This document shows, in pieces, positions 13,885 through 20,164 of a DNA stretch of 20,164 nucleotides. A program made the position numbers and the translations under genes. The first letter of the stretch is position 1; every line of letters starts with the position of its first letter. The notes under the pieces are model-generated. The model saw only the letters and a program-made list of their open reading frames with translations. It was not told the DNA's origin and did not search any database. This DNA is from an uncultured Pseudoflavonifractor sp. Lineage in GTDB: Bacteria; Bacillota; Clostridia; Oscillospirales; Oscillospiraceae. The stretch covers positions 1 through 20,164 of the forward strand of contig CANOHR010000004.1 in NCBI GenBank assembly GCA_947565875.1. The letters run 5' to 3'.

Positions 13885-14847
13885 TTAATTAAACAGCTTG
13901 GAAATGGAGACCTCCTGATAGATCCGGTCAATGGCGTCGGCAAAGAGGTGGGCTACCGTCAGGTATTTGATCTTACCGCTTTGTCTGGCCTGCTCGGTGG
14001 GGGGAATGGTGTCCAGGAACATCAACTCTTCAATGGGACTGTTTTCAATGAGATCGTAGGCGGGGCCGGAGAGTACGCCGTGGCTGGCGCAGGCGTATAC
14101 CTTGGTAGCGCCGCCAATGTCCACCAGAGCCTGGGCGGCATGGCAAAGGCTGCCGGCGGTGTCCACCATATCGTCCAGCAGGACCACCTGCTTGCCCCTC
14201 ACGTCGCCGATGATGTTCATGACCTCGGAGGAGTTAGCCCGCTGACGGCGCTTGTCCACGATAGCCAGGGGCATGCCCAGCTTCTGGGCAAAGGCCCGGG
14301 CACGAGAGACGCTGCCTACGTCGGGGGAGACTACGATCGTGTCCTCCTCCTGCCCCAAAAACTTTTCATGGAAATACTGGGCAAAGATGGGGCTTCCCAG
14401 CATATTGTCCACAGGAATGTCAAAAAAGCCCTGGATCTGGGAGGCGTGGAGATCCATGGTCAACACCCGGTCAGCCCCGGCGGTGGTGATCATGTTGGCT
14501 ACCAGCTTGGCGGAAATAGGATCCCGGGGCTTGGCCTTCCGGTCCTGCCGGGCGTAGCCAAAGTAGGGAATGACAGCGGTGATCCGCCCGGCGGAGGCCC
14601 GCTTGAAGGCGTCGATCATAATAAGCAGTTCCATCAGGTTGTCGTTCACCGGCGAACAGGTGGACTGGACCACAAATACGTCGGAGCCCCGGACCGTTTC
14701 ATAGATAGAGCAGTAATTCTCTCCATCGGAGAACCGGCCTGACTCCGCCTGACCCAGCTGGGTGCCCAGGTGGTCACAGATGGCCTGGGCAAGGGCCCGA
14801 TTGGAATTGCCTGAAAAAATCTTGATGTCCTTTCCGTGCGCGATCAT
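13885..14847 (-). CDS. prs: Ribose-phosphate pyrophosphokinase (PRPP synthetase)
   Basis: A cytosolic enzyme that makes PRPP from ribose-5-phosphate and ATP for purine, pyrimidine, His and Trp synthesis. The start at 14847 gives 320 residues and has AGAGGA 8 bases upstream; ATG at 14856 is also in frame but leaves no spacing. Seen: GRFSDGE (37-43), QSTCSPVND (61-69), the catalytic loop FGYARQDRK (96-104), the divalent-cation signature DLHASQIQGFFDIPVD (132-147), KRRQRAN (199-205) and the PRPP loop VVLLDDMVDTAGS (221-233), with a C-terminus VSISKLFN like Bacillus VSYLFS. Length matches class I enzymes. It follows glmU by 66 bases, the conserved Firmicute order, and supplies PRPP to reactions such as the xanthine salvage encoded by xpt. 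Confidence 0.97.
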   Translation of the reverse strand: MIAHGKDIKIFSGNSNRALAQAICDHLGTQLGQAESGRFSDGENYCSIYETVRGSDVFVVQSTCSPVNDNLMELLIMIDAFKRASAGRITAVIPYFGYARQDRKAKPRDPISAKLVANMITTAGADRVLTMDLHASQIQGFFDIPVDNMLGSPIFAQYFHEKFLGQEEDTIVVSPDVGSVSRARAFAQKLGMPLAIVDKRRQRANSSEVMNIIGDVRGKQVVLLDDMVDTAGSLCHAAQALVDIGGATKVYACASHGVLSGPAYDLIENSPIEELMFLDTIPPTEQARQSGKIKYLTVAHLFADAIDRIYQEVSISKLFN

Positions 14848-14913
14848 AGTCTCCATCCTCTCATTCTCTTGTATTTCTTTTGTACTCCATCCTCTCGACC
14901 TGCTAGGGCGCCG

Positions 14914-16074
14914 TTACTTTTTGCGGCGCTTTTTGACCCAGTTCTTTTTTACGCTCTGCCGATCCCGGGCGATGGCCAGAGAGTCGGCGGGGACGTCCTC
15001 GGTAATGGTGCTGCCGGCAGCCGTGTAAGCGCCCTCTCCCACAATGACGGGAGCCACCAGATTGGTATTGCAGCCGATAAAGGCGTGGTCGCCGATGGTG
15101 GTGCGGAATTTCTTCTCCCCATCGTAGTTTACTGTGACGGTGCCGCAGCCAAAGTTAACTCCGGCGCCCACGTCGGAATCGCCCACATAGGTAAGGTGGC
15201 TGACCTTAGTGCCCTCGCCGATAACGGAGTTTTTCAGTTCCACAAAGTCGCCTATCTTGACTTTTTTGGAAAGATGGCAATGGGGGCGGATGTAAGCGAA
15301 GGGGCCGATGACCACCCCATCTTCAATGACCGACTCGTTGAGTTGGGAGGAGTTGACGCTGACATCGTCACCCAGCGAGCAGTCCCGGATCATGGTGTTG
15401 GGGCCCAAAAGGGCGTTTTTTCCCACCGAGGTATGTCCCCGGAGAATAACGCCGGGAAGTAAGGTGGAGCCTTCTCCCACCGTGGAGGCGGGACCCACAT
15501 AGGTGTGGTCGGCGTCTATGACCCGTACGCCTGCGGCCAAAAGCCGTTCTACCCCCAGGCTCTGGGCCAGAGGCTCCACTGTGGCGCAGCGGTAGGCCAG
15601 GTCATCCTTCAGGGGGAGGATCCGGCCCTGCCAGGGCTTGGGATCCCCCAGGGCGGAAAGGGCGTCGTCAAAGTTCCGGCCATCCTTAAGGGCGGCAGCC
15701 AAGGCCGCACCCCGAAGGGTAAAGACGCTTTTTGGCGGTTCCTTGCCGGGAAGGGAGAAGGAAGTTCCCTCTCCAGCTAAAAGCACGGGCCGGGTCACCA
15801 CGGTAAGGGGACCGGGGACCAGAGACAAAAACTCCGCCAGTCGAGCGGGAGCGCTGGCGGCTCCGGGGGAAACAAACCAGGAGTCCTCCGGAAAGCAGGC
15901 CTTGGCGGCGGCCTGATCGGCGTCGTCACAGACCACCAAAAAGCGCTCCACGCCAGATCGGCGGAGAGTTTCCGACAGCCAAAGAGCCGCCGGGTCAAAT
16001 AGAATATCCTGAAGGAAGAGGGAAGAGCCAAGCTCACCCCGGCCAAAAAACACAATGGCGCCTATGCTGTCCAC
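14914..16074 (-). CDS. glmU: GlmU-like protein: acetyltransferase domain with degenerate uridyltransferase domain
   Basis: A 386-residue protein starting at GTG 16074, with GAGGTGA 7 bases upstream. Full GlmU is about 455 residues. The C-terminal left-handed beta-helix (about 184-365) is well kept: hexapeptide repeats, FAYIRPHCHL, SHLTYVGDSDVG with the catalytic histidine at H293, GAGVNFGCGTVTVNYDG, and a basic tail (KKNWVKKRRKK) as in known GlmU. This half acetylates glucosamine-1-phosphate. The N-terminal half is only about 180 residues and reads VFFGRGELGSSLF where GlmU has LAAGxGTRM; the later uridyltransferase residues are not apparent. UDP-GlcNAc synthesis would then need a separate uridyltransferase. 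It heads the prs-pth-mfd operon. A degenerate but folded N-domain is inferred; a diverged active one cannot be excluded. Confidence 0.85.
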   Translation of the reverse strand: MDSIGAIVFFGRGELGSSLFLQDILFDPAALWLSETLRRSGVERFLVVCDDADQAAAKACFPEDSWFVSPGAASAPARLAEFLSLVPGPLTVVTRPVLLAGEGTSFSLPGKEPPKSVFTLRGAALAAALKDGRNFDDALSALGDPKPWQGRILPLKDDLAYRCATVEPLAQSLGVERLLAAGVRVIDADHTYVGPASTVGEGSTLLPGVILRGHTSVGKNALLGPNTMIRDCSLGDDVSVNSSQLNESVIEDGVVIGPFAYIRPHCHLSKKVKIGDFVELKNSVIGEGTKVSHLTYVGDSDVGAGVNFGCGTVTVNYDGEKKFRTTIGDHAFIGCNTNLVAPVIVGEGAYTAAGSTITEDVPADSLAIARDRQSVKKNWVKKRRKK

Positions 16075-16124
16075 TGGCGGTCACCTCAATTCCGGTCCTT
16101 GCCGAAAATTTTTCCACAGGAAAC

Positions 16125-16153
16125 ATTATAGCAAACGACAGGAAAAAATGCAA
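16125..16153 (-). promoter_or_regulatory. Promoter of the glmU-prs-pth operon
   Basis: On the minus strand, -35 TTGCAT (16148-16153), 17-base spacer, perfect -10 TATAAT (16125-16130). It lies about 50 bases upstream of the GTG start of the glmU-like gene and just after the terminator of the HD gene. Confidence 0.75.
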
Positions 16154-16196
16154 AGAAAATAAAAAGAAAAGAGCCCCTTTTTAAAAGGCCCTTTTC
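16150..16196 (-). terminator. Intrinsic terminator of the HD-domain gene
   Basis: GAAAAGAGCC (16166-16175) pairs with GGCCCTTTTC (16187-16196), with one mismatch. On the minus strand the run CTTTTTATTTTC follows immediately. It lies about 20 bases after the HD-domain gene stop and just upstream of the glmU promoter. Confidence 0.7.
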
Positions 16197-16216
16197 AAAA
16201 AAGGAAAAGGAATTCT

Positions 16217-16702
16217 TCAGGCGGCCAGGACGGCCCGAAGCTTCATCCTTTTATAAAGTTGGACGACCTCCACCGTAGCGCACAGTTTGTCGGCCAGACT
16301 TACCACCCAAGCCTCCCGCGAGCGGGGCAGGTGAAGGGCCAGAGGCCACATGTGGGCCAGGATGATATTTCGCTCCAGCTTGCTCAATTCTGTTAGGCTC
16401 ATGGCGTTGCGCAGGGCAAAGACCGGGTGGTCCAGGCACTGGTTTCCCGGATGGGCAGAGGAATCGTGGCAATTATAAAGGTAAAGGTCATGAAGCAGGC
16501 CGCCCCGGGCGCAGGCGCGGTAGTCCAGCCCCCAACGCCGGGCCAGGCGAAAAGCCACATAGGCAACAAAAACAGAATGCTCATAACAGTTAACTCCCGG
16601 ATGATGGGGCAGGGAGCGCATGGACTGGACCTGGGGGGTATCCATAAGATCGTCCAGACAACTTAAAAAGGAATTCCAATTGGGAAGATCGATCAAGGGC
16701 AT
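16217..16702 (-). CDS. HD-domain phosphohydrolase-like protein
   Basis: A 161-residue soluble protein whose ATG at 16702 is preceded by AAGGAGGG. It carries the metal-binding HD pattern: H42 (CYEHSVFVAY), H71-D72 (GLLHDLYLYN), H92 (LDHPVFALRN) and D138 (SLADKLCA), the order expected for the HD superfamily. Such proteins hydrolyse phosphoester bonds in nucleotides or other phosphorylated compounds; the substrate here cannot be told from sequence. Clostridial relatives are commonly annotated only as HD family proteins. It stands alone between its own promoter and terminator. Confidence 0.85.
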   Translation of the reverse strand: MPLIDLPNWNSFLSCLDDLMDTPQVQSMRSLPHHPGVNCYEHSVFVAYVAFRLARRWGLDYRACARGGLLHDLYLYNCHDSSAHPGNQCLDHPVFALRNAMSLTELSKLERNIILAHMWPLALHLPRSREAWVVSLADKLCATVEVVQLYKRMKLRAVLAA

Positions 16703-16755
16703 AAAAGTCCCTCCTTTTTACAAAACAAAGGGGCCGGATCTGTCGGGGCGGTTCT

Positions 16756-16784
16756 ATTATAACGGCTTATAAGCCTTTTGTCAT
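16756..16784 (-). promoter_or_regulatory. Promoter of the HD-domain gene
   Basis: A perfect -10 TATAAT (16756-16761) on the minus strand with -35 ATGACA (16779-16784) at a 17-base spacing. The leader is about 50 bases. Confidence 0.65.
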
Positions 16785-16810
16785 CCGAAAAAAGAAAAAA
16801 CATAGGAAAA

Positions 16811-16866
16811 CGTAAGATTATCGTAAGACTTGGCCTCTTGATTCCTTGGCAGGGAATGGATATACT
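16811..16866 (+). promoter_or_regulatory. Promoter of the gntR-ABC operon with upstream direct repeat
   Basis: -35 TTGATT (16838-16843), 17-base spacer, -10 TATACT (16861-16866). Just upstream, CGTAAGA occurs twice (16811-16817 and 16822-16828), 11 bases apart, about one helical turn. GTACT (16871-16875) and AATAC (16884-16888) make a weak inverted pair downstream. Either could be an operator, but neither is a proven GntR site. Confidence 0.6.
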
Positions 16867-16899
16867 GGCTGTACTAAGGTAAATAATACACTTTAAAGC

Positions 16900-16923
16900 G
16901 GGGCGGCAGGTAGCTGCCCCTAC
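16900..16923 (-). repeat. Single GTAG-headed palindrome in the gntR leader
   Basis: CTAC (16920-16923) is a minus-strand GTAG head, followed on that strand by a GGGCAG/CTGCC hairpin and GCCCC. It sits between the promoter and the ribosome-binding site of the gntR gene and would be transcribed as a hairpin in the leader. Confidence 0.5.
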
Positions 16924-16966
16924 AATAAAGAGACGCAATGCGGTTGCGTCGGAAGGGAGAGGGGCC

Positions 16967-17347
16967 ATGATCAGTCTCAACTACCGGGACGCCCGGCCCA
17001 TCTATGAGCAGGTGCGGGATGGGCTGCGCCACCTGGTCATTACAGGAGCCATCGGCGAGGGGGAAAAGTTGCCCTCCGTCCGGGCGTTGGCAGCCAGTCT
17101 GGCGATCAACCCCAATACAATCCAGCGGGCCTATACCGCGCTGGAAGCGGAGGGATATCTGGCCTCGGAGCCGGGGCGGGGCGCCTTTGCCGCCCATGGC
17201 CGAGGAAAGGAGAACGCCCGGAAGGAGGAACTGCTGCGGCAGTTTGACGCCTCAGCACGGGAACTGTGCTTTTTGGGGATGACTCCTCAGGAACTGGCGG
17301 CGCGGATCGCGGGAGCGGCGGAAGAGAGGAAGGGGGAAGGAGCATGA
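16967..17347 (+). CDS. GntR family transcriptional regulator, YtrA subfamily
   Basis: A 126-residue DNA-binding protein. GGGAGAGG precedes the ATG. The N-terminal winged helix is classic GntR: RPIYEQVRDGL (10-20), GEKLPSVRALAASLAINPNTIQRAYTALEAEGYL (about 32-65), then a G-rich wing (EPGRGAF). The C-terminal part is only about 45 residues, too short for a FadR or HutC effector domain, which is the mark of the YtrA subfamily that controls ABC transporter operons. Its TGA overlaps the ATG of the ABC ATPase gene (ATGA), so the two are translationally coupled. It most likely represses its own operon; the inducer is unknown (cell-wall antibiotics in Bacillus Ytr). Confidence 0.93.
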   Translation: MISLNYRDARPIYEQVRDGLRHLVITGAIGEGEKLPSVRALAASLAINPNTIQRAYTALEAEGYLASEPGRGAFAAHGRGKENARKEELLRQFDASARELCFLGMTPQELAARIAGAAEERKGEGA

Positions 17348-18246
17348 TCGAGGTGCAGGCGGTATCCAAAAGCTTTGACGGCTTTAAGGCGCTGGACGCG
17401 CTTACCATGACGGTACCCACCGGGGCAATCTATGGTTTGGTGGGACCCAACGGAGCGGGAAAGTCCACCATTTTGCGCCATATTACAGGGGTCTACCAGC
17501 AGGACAGCGGCCTTGTGCTGGTGGACGGGCAGACGGTGTATGAAAATCCGGCGGTCAAGGAAAAGATCGCCGATATCCCCGACGAACTTTACTACTTCGG
17601 CTCCGCTTCCACCCGGGATATGGCCCGGTTTTACAAGGGCTTTTATCCCCGGTTTGACGAAAAGCGGTACGGGACCCTGCGGGAGATTTTCCGCACCGTG
17701 GATGAAAAGCGTCCCATCCGACGGCTTTCCAAGGGAATGCAGAAGCAGGCCGCCTTTTGGCTGGCGCTGTGTCTGAGACCGGAGGTCCTAGTGCTGGACG
17801 AGCCGGTGGACGGGCTGGACCCAGTGATGCGGCGGCAGGTGTGGAGCCTTCTTATGTCGGATGTAGCCCAGGACGGCACCACCGTGCTGGTGTCCTCCCA
17901 CAATCTGCGGGAACTGGAGGATGTGTGCGATCATGTGGGGATCCTCTCTCACGGCAAGGTGTTGGTGGAGCGGAGCCTTTCCGACCTTCAGGAAAACCTG
18001 GTAAAAATGCAGGTGGTCTTCCAGACAAAGGATTTGCCGGAGCTTCCCGAGGATATGGAGGTGCTGAACGTTCAGCAGGTGGGACGGATCCATACTCTCA
18101 TTGTCCGGGGCCGCTCCGACGAGGTGACAAACCGGCTGGCAGTCTATTCTCCCATTTTGATGGACGCCCTTCCTTTGACGCTGGAGGAGATCTTTATTTA
18201 TGAGTTGGGAGGTGAGGATTATGCCGTTCGAGATATCGTCCTCTGA
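17344..18246 (+). CDS. ABC transporter ATP-binding protein
   Basis: A 300-residue ATPase. The start at 17344 overlaps the gntR stop as ATGA; AAGGAG lies immediately before. All nucleotide-binding motifs are present: Walker A GPNGAGKST (34-42), signature LSKGMQKQ (128-135; a K-G variant of LSGGQ, usual in YtrB-like proteins), Walker B VLVLDEP (148-154) with the D-loop GLDP, and the switch histidine H186 (SSHNLRE). About 80 residues follow the ATPase core, as in multidrug or antibiotic ABC-2 ATPases. Its end overlaps the permease start by 26 bases. It presumably powers the downstream membrane protein. Confidence 0.95.
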   Translation: MIEVQAVSKSFDGFKALDALTMTVPTGAIYGLVGPNGAGKSTILRHITGVYQQDSGLVLVDGQTVYENPAVKEKIADIPDELYYFGSASTRDMARFYKGFYPRFDEKRYGTLREIFRTVDEKRPIRRLSKGMQKQAAFWLALCLRPEVLVLDEPVDGLDPVMRRQVWSLLMSDVAQDGTTVLVSSHNLRELEDVCDHVGILSHGKVLVERSLSDLQENLVKMQVVFQTKDLPELPEDMEVLNVQQVGRIHTLIVRGRSDEVTNRLAVYSPILMDALPLTLEEIFIYELGGEDYAVRDIVL

Positions 18247-20134
18247 GAAAAAGGGCTGGTTCAGCCTGACCCTTTTCCGGAAAAACTGGACCCGCTTCTG
18301 GCCTCTGGCGGCGGGCTATGGACTCATTCAATTTTTCGCGCTTCCCATGGATCTGATCACCCAGGCGGGGTATGGGGTGGGCCGGAACTCCAGCCTTTCC
18401 CAACGCTTTGCGGGCGAGATCTTTTCCGCCACGGGGTGGGCGGCGCCCTTGGGGCTGGTCTTTGGCCTTCTGGCGGCTATGGCCCTGTTTTTCTACCTGA
18501 TGAACAACCGCTCAGTGGGGATGCTCCACGCCCTGCCCATCCGCCGGGAGGGCCTCTTTCTCACCAACTGGATGACGGGGCTGAGTTTCTTTCTGATCCC
18601 CAACGCCGTCGTGACCCTCATTGCCCTGGCGGTGGAGGGGGTCTTTGGCGCCCCACAGCCGGGGTTGACCCTTCGGTGGTTTGCCCTTCATACCGTCGTT
18701 GCCATGTTTTTCTTTTGTTTTGCGGTATGCTGCGCCATGTTTACCGGTCATATTTTGGCCCTGCCCGTTTTCTATGGGGTACTCAACGGTTTGGTATCGG
18801 GCTTGTGCATGCTGGTGGACAACGCCATGGACGTGCTTTTGGTGGGCTATGCGGGCAACGACCTGTTTCGATCCTCCCTGACCCGGTGGTGTACCCCCCT
18901 GTGGCATCTGATGCTGAATCTCCAGAGCGGTGACCGGGTGGATGGGGTCTACCATACTGCGGCGGGGACCTCTGTGGCTTTGGGCTACTGTCTGGTGCTG
19001 GGAGCGGTCTTTACCCTCATTGCCGTGCTGGTTTACCAGCACCGGCAGCTGGAACGGGCGGGAGACGTGGTCACCGTAGGTTGGGTGCGGCCCGTTTTTC
19101 AGTGGGGAGTGGGGATCTGCGCGGGGCTGGCCTTCGGCACCGTCCTCTATGAAAACTTCTTCCGCCGGCAGGGGGCCTGGGCTTTTGTAGCGGCGGTGAC
19201 CCTGTGCGCCGTGCTGGGGGCCTTTGTGGCCAGAATGTTCCTTAAAAAGACTCTGCGGGTCTTTGCTGAGGGGTGGAAAGGCTGTCTGACCGTGGGGCTT
19301 TGCATGCTCCTGCTGCTGGGGGGAGCCAAGGCCGATCTTTTCGGCTATCAAAAGTGGACCCCCGACCCGGCCTTGGTGGAGAGCGTCTACCTGGGAAATT
19401 TGCAGACCTCTCCCTATGACAGCGGATACAGCGGGGTGGAATTTTCCGACCCGGAACTGATCGCAGAGGTCATTGCCCTTCATAAAACACTGCTGGAGGA
19501 GTTGGACACGCTGGAGTGGGCCCGGCGAAACGGCAACGAGGTATATACCACTTCGGACGGTTGGGAGACCAGCACGGGGACCGGCCTGCGGCTGGAGTAC
19601 CATATGAAGGACGGCGCCTTTGTCAACCGGTGGTATCGCAGCATACCTATCTCCGTGGAGGGGCTGGCCGACCCCGATTCCTACGCCGCCCGGCTGGAGG
19701 CACTGCTGAACCAGCCGGAACTGGTGAAAAAGATGTACCTGGGCTGGATGGAGGAGCCGGAGAAGGCGGTGGTCTCCGGTTGGCTTTCCAACGCCAGGAC
19801 GGAGGAGCGGGGGGATGCCGACCTGACCGAGAAGCAGGCCCGGGAGTTGTGGGACGCCTTCCTGGAGGACCTGGAGGCGGGGCGGATCCATCGCTACCTG
19901 CTGGATGACCGGGCGCGGATGGAGAACTGTTATTATACCGACCTGGAGTTTGAGTTGAGCCTGACCTACTATTTGGAGACAGGCGAGCGGGACGTTTCCT
20001 CCGGTCATATGAGCGTGACCGTACAGAAGACCGCCACCTCTATGATAAAGGTGCTGGAGCGGGAGGGCCTCACTGGCCTGCTGCGTTCCCGGGAGACGGA
20101 GAATATCCCGGATACCGATATAGCTGTCGATTGA
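18221..20134 (+). CDS. ABC-2-type permease with large extracytoplasmic C-terminal domain (DUF6449-like)
   Basis: A 637-residue membrane protein. Start 18221 is chosen because GGAGGTG stands 8 bases upstream; ATG at 18200 is less well placed. The first 365 residues hold about eight hydrophobic segments with patterns typical of YtrC/YtrD-like permeases (NRSVGMLHALPIRREGLF, then LTNWMTGLSFFLIP). A last membrane segment (CLTVGLCMLLLLGGA) is followed by about 270 polar residues predicted outside the membrane. This tail is rich in Glu, Tyr and Trp and resembles the DUF6449 domain found on clostridial permeases of gntR-linked operons; that name is from memory and unconfirmed. The gene overlaps the ATPase gene, so both form one transporter. 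The substrate is unknown; an antibiotic or envelope-stress role is inferred from Ytr synteny. Confidence 0.88.
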   Translation: MPFEISSSEKKGWFSLTLFRKNWTRFWPLAAGYGLIQFFALPMDLITQAGYGVGRNSSLSQRFAGEIFSATGWAAPLGLVFGLLAAMALFFYLMNNRSVGMLHALPIRREGLFLTNWMTGLSFFLIPNAVVTLIALAVEGVFGAPQPGLTLRWFALHTVVAMFFFCFAVCCAMFTGHILALPVFYGVLNGLVSGLCMLVDNAMDVLLVGYAGNDLFRSSLTRWCTPLWHLMLNLQSGDRVDGVYHTAAGTSVALGYCLVLGAVFTLIAVLVYQHRQLERAGDVVTVGWVRPVFQWGVGICAGLAFGTVLYENFFRRQGAWAFVAAVTLCAVLGAFVARMFLKKTLRVFAEGWKGCLTVGLCMLLLLGGAKADLFGYQKWTPDPALVESVYLGNLQTSPYDSGYSGVEFSDPELIAEVIALHKTLLEELDTLEWARRNGNEVYTTSDGWETSTGTGLRLEYHMKDGAFVNRWYRSIPISVEGLADPDSYAARLEALLNQPELVKKMYLGWMEEPEKAVVSGWLSNARTEERGDADLTEKQARELWDAFLEDLEAGRIHRYLLDDRARMENCYYTDLEFELSLTYYLETGERDVSSGHMSVTVQKTATSMIKVLEREGLTGLLRSRETENIPDTDIAVD

Positions 20135-20164
20135 AAAAACGGCAGGGGACGGTCTTTTGGGCCG

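Overview
This GC-rich window looks like chromosomal DNA of a Clostridia-class Firmicute, probably of the Oscillospiraceae gut lineage (Flavonifractor/Lawsonibacter/Oscillibacter type). That placement is inferred from strong AAGGAGG ribosome-binding sites, the glmU-prs-pth-(small gene)-mfd order known from Bacillus and Clostridia, an SLH-anchored GH18 protein, a lysine riboswitch on an NhaC-type gene, and abundant TGTAGGGGCG palindromes between genes. The left edge carries two parS sites next to a Noc-type ParB gene, so the window is probably close to the replication origin.

Layout. Positions 1-150 hold two parS sites and a terminator. On the minus strand follow noc (149-946), a YitT-family membrane protein (1072-1944), an SLH + GH18 exported protein (1994-3619) and a lipoprotein (3640-4461). 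The last three form a likely operon driven by a clear promoter at 4497-4525. A divergent promoter reads xpt (4596-5168, plus). A bidirectional terminator at 5275-5314 separates xpt from an NhaC-family transporter (5333-6871, minus), whose long leader is a complete lysine riboswitch with terminator and antiterminator. Next come mntP (7238-7798, minus), a gene-free 0.8 kb stretch with repeats and hairpins, tadA (8588-9052, minus), mfd (9198-12701), a small frameshifted gene (about 12894-13154), pth (13178-13771), prs (13885-14847) and a glmU-like gene (14914-16074), all on the minus strand. An HD-domain gene (16217-16702, minus) has its own promoter and terminator. The right end is a plus-strand operon: a YtrA-type GntR regulator, an ABC ATPase overlapping it by ATGA, and a large permease with an extracytoplasmic C-terminal domain.

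How the genes work together. The glmU/prs/pth/mfd/tadA block combines cell-wall precursor synthesis, PRPP supply, peptidyl-tRNA recycling, transcription-coupled repair and tRNA wobble editing. It appears to be read from a glmU promoter (16125-16153), with a second promoter in front of mfd (12852-12881) and a possible attenuating terminator between prs and pth. The NhaC gene is predicted to be switched off by lysine, which suggests amino-acid transport rather than plain sodium/proton exchange. The GntR-ABC-permease cassette looks like a self-regulated, Ytr-like envelope-stress or efflux module.

Most notable signals: (1) a family of GTAG-headed palindromes, at least eight ends, arranged singly and in inverted pairs like REP/REPIN elements, one of which supplies the mfd stop codon; (2) a decayed duplicate of the tadA 3' end with its own terminator; (3) a GlmU whose uridyltransferase domain has lost its signature while the acetyltransferase domain is intact; (4) a frameshifted small gene in the place where Bacillus has fin; (5) a ParB-family protein with Noc-type specificity residues sitting beside parS rather than Noc sites. 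I saw no CRISPR array, rRNA, tRNA or intact insertion sequence.
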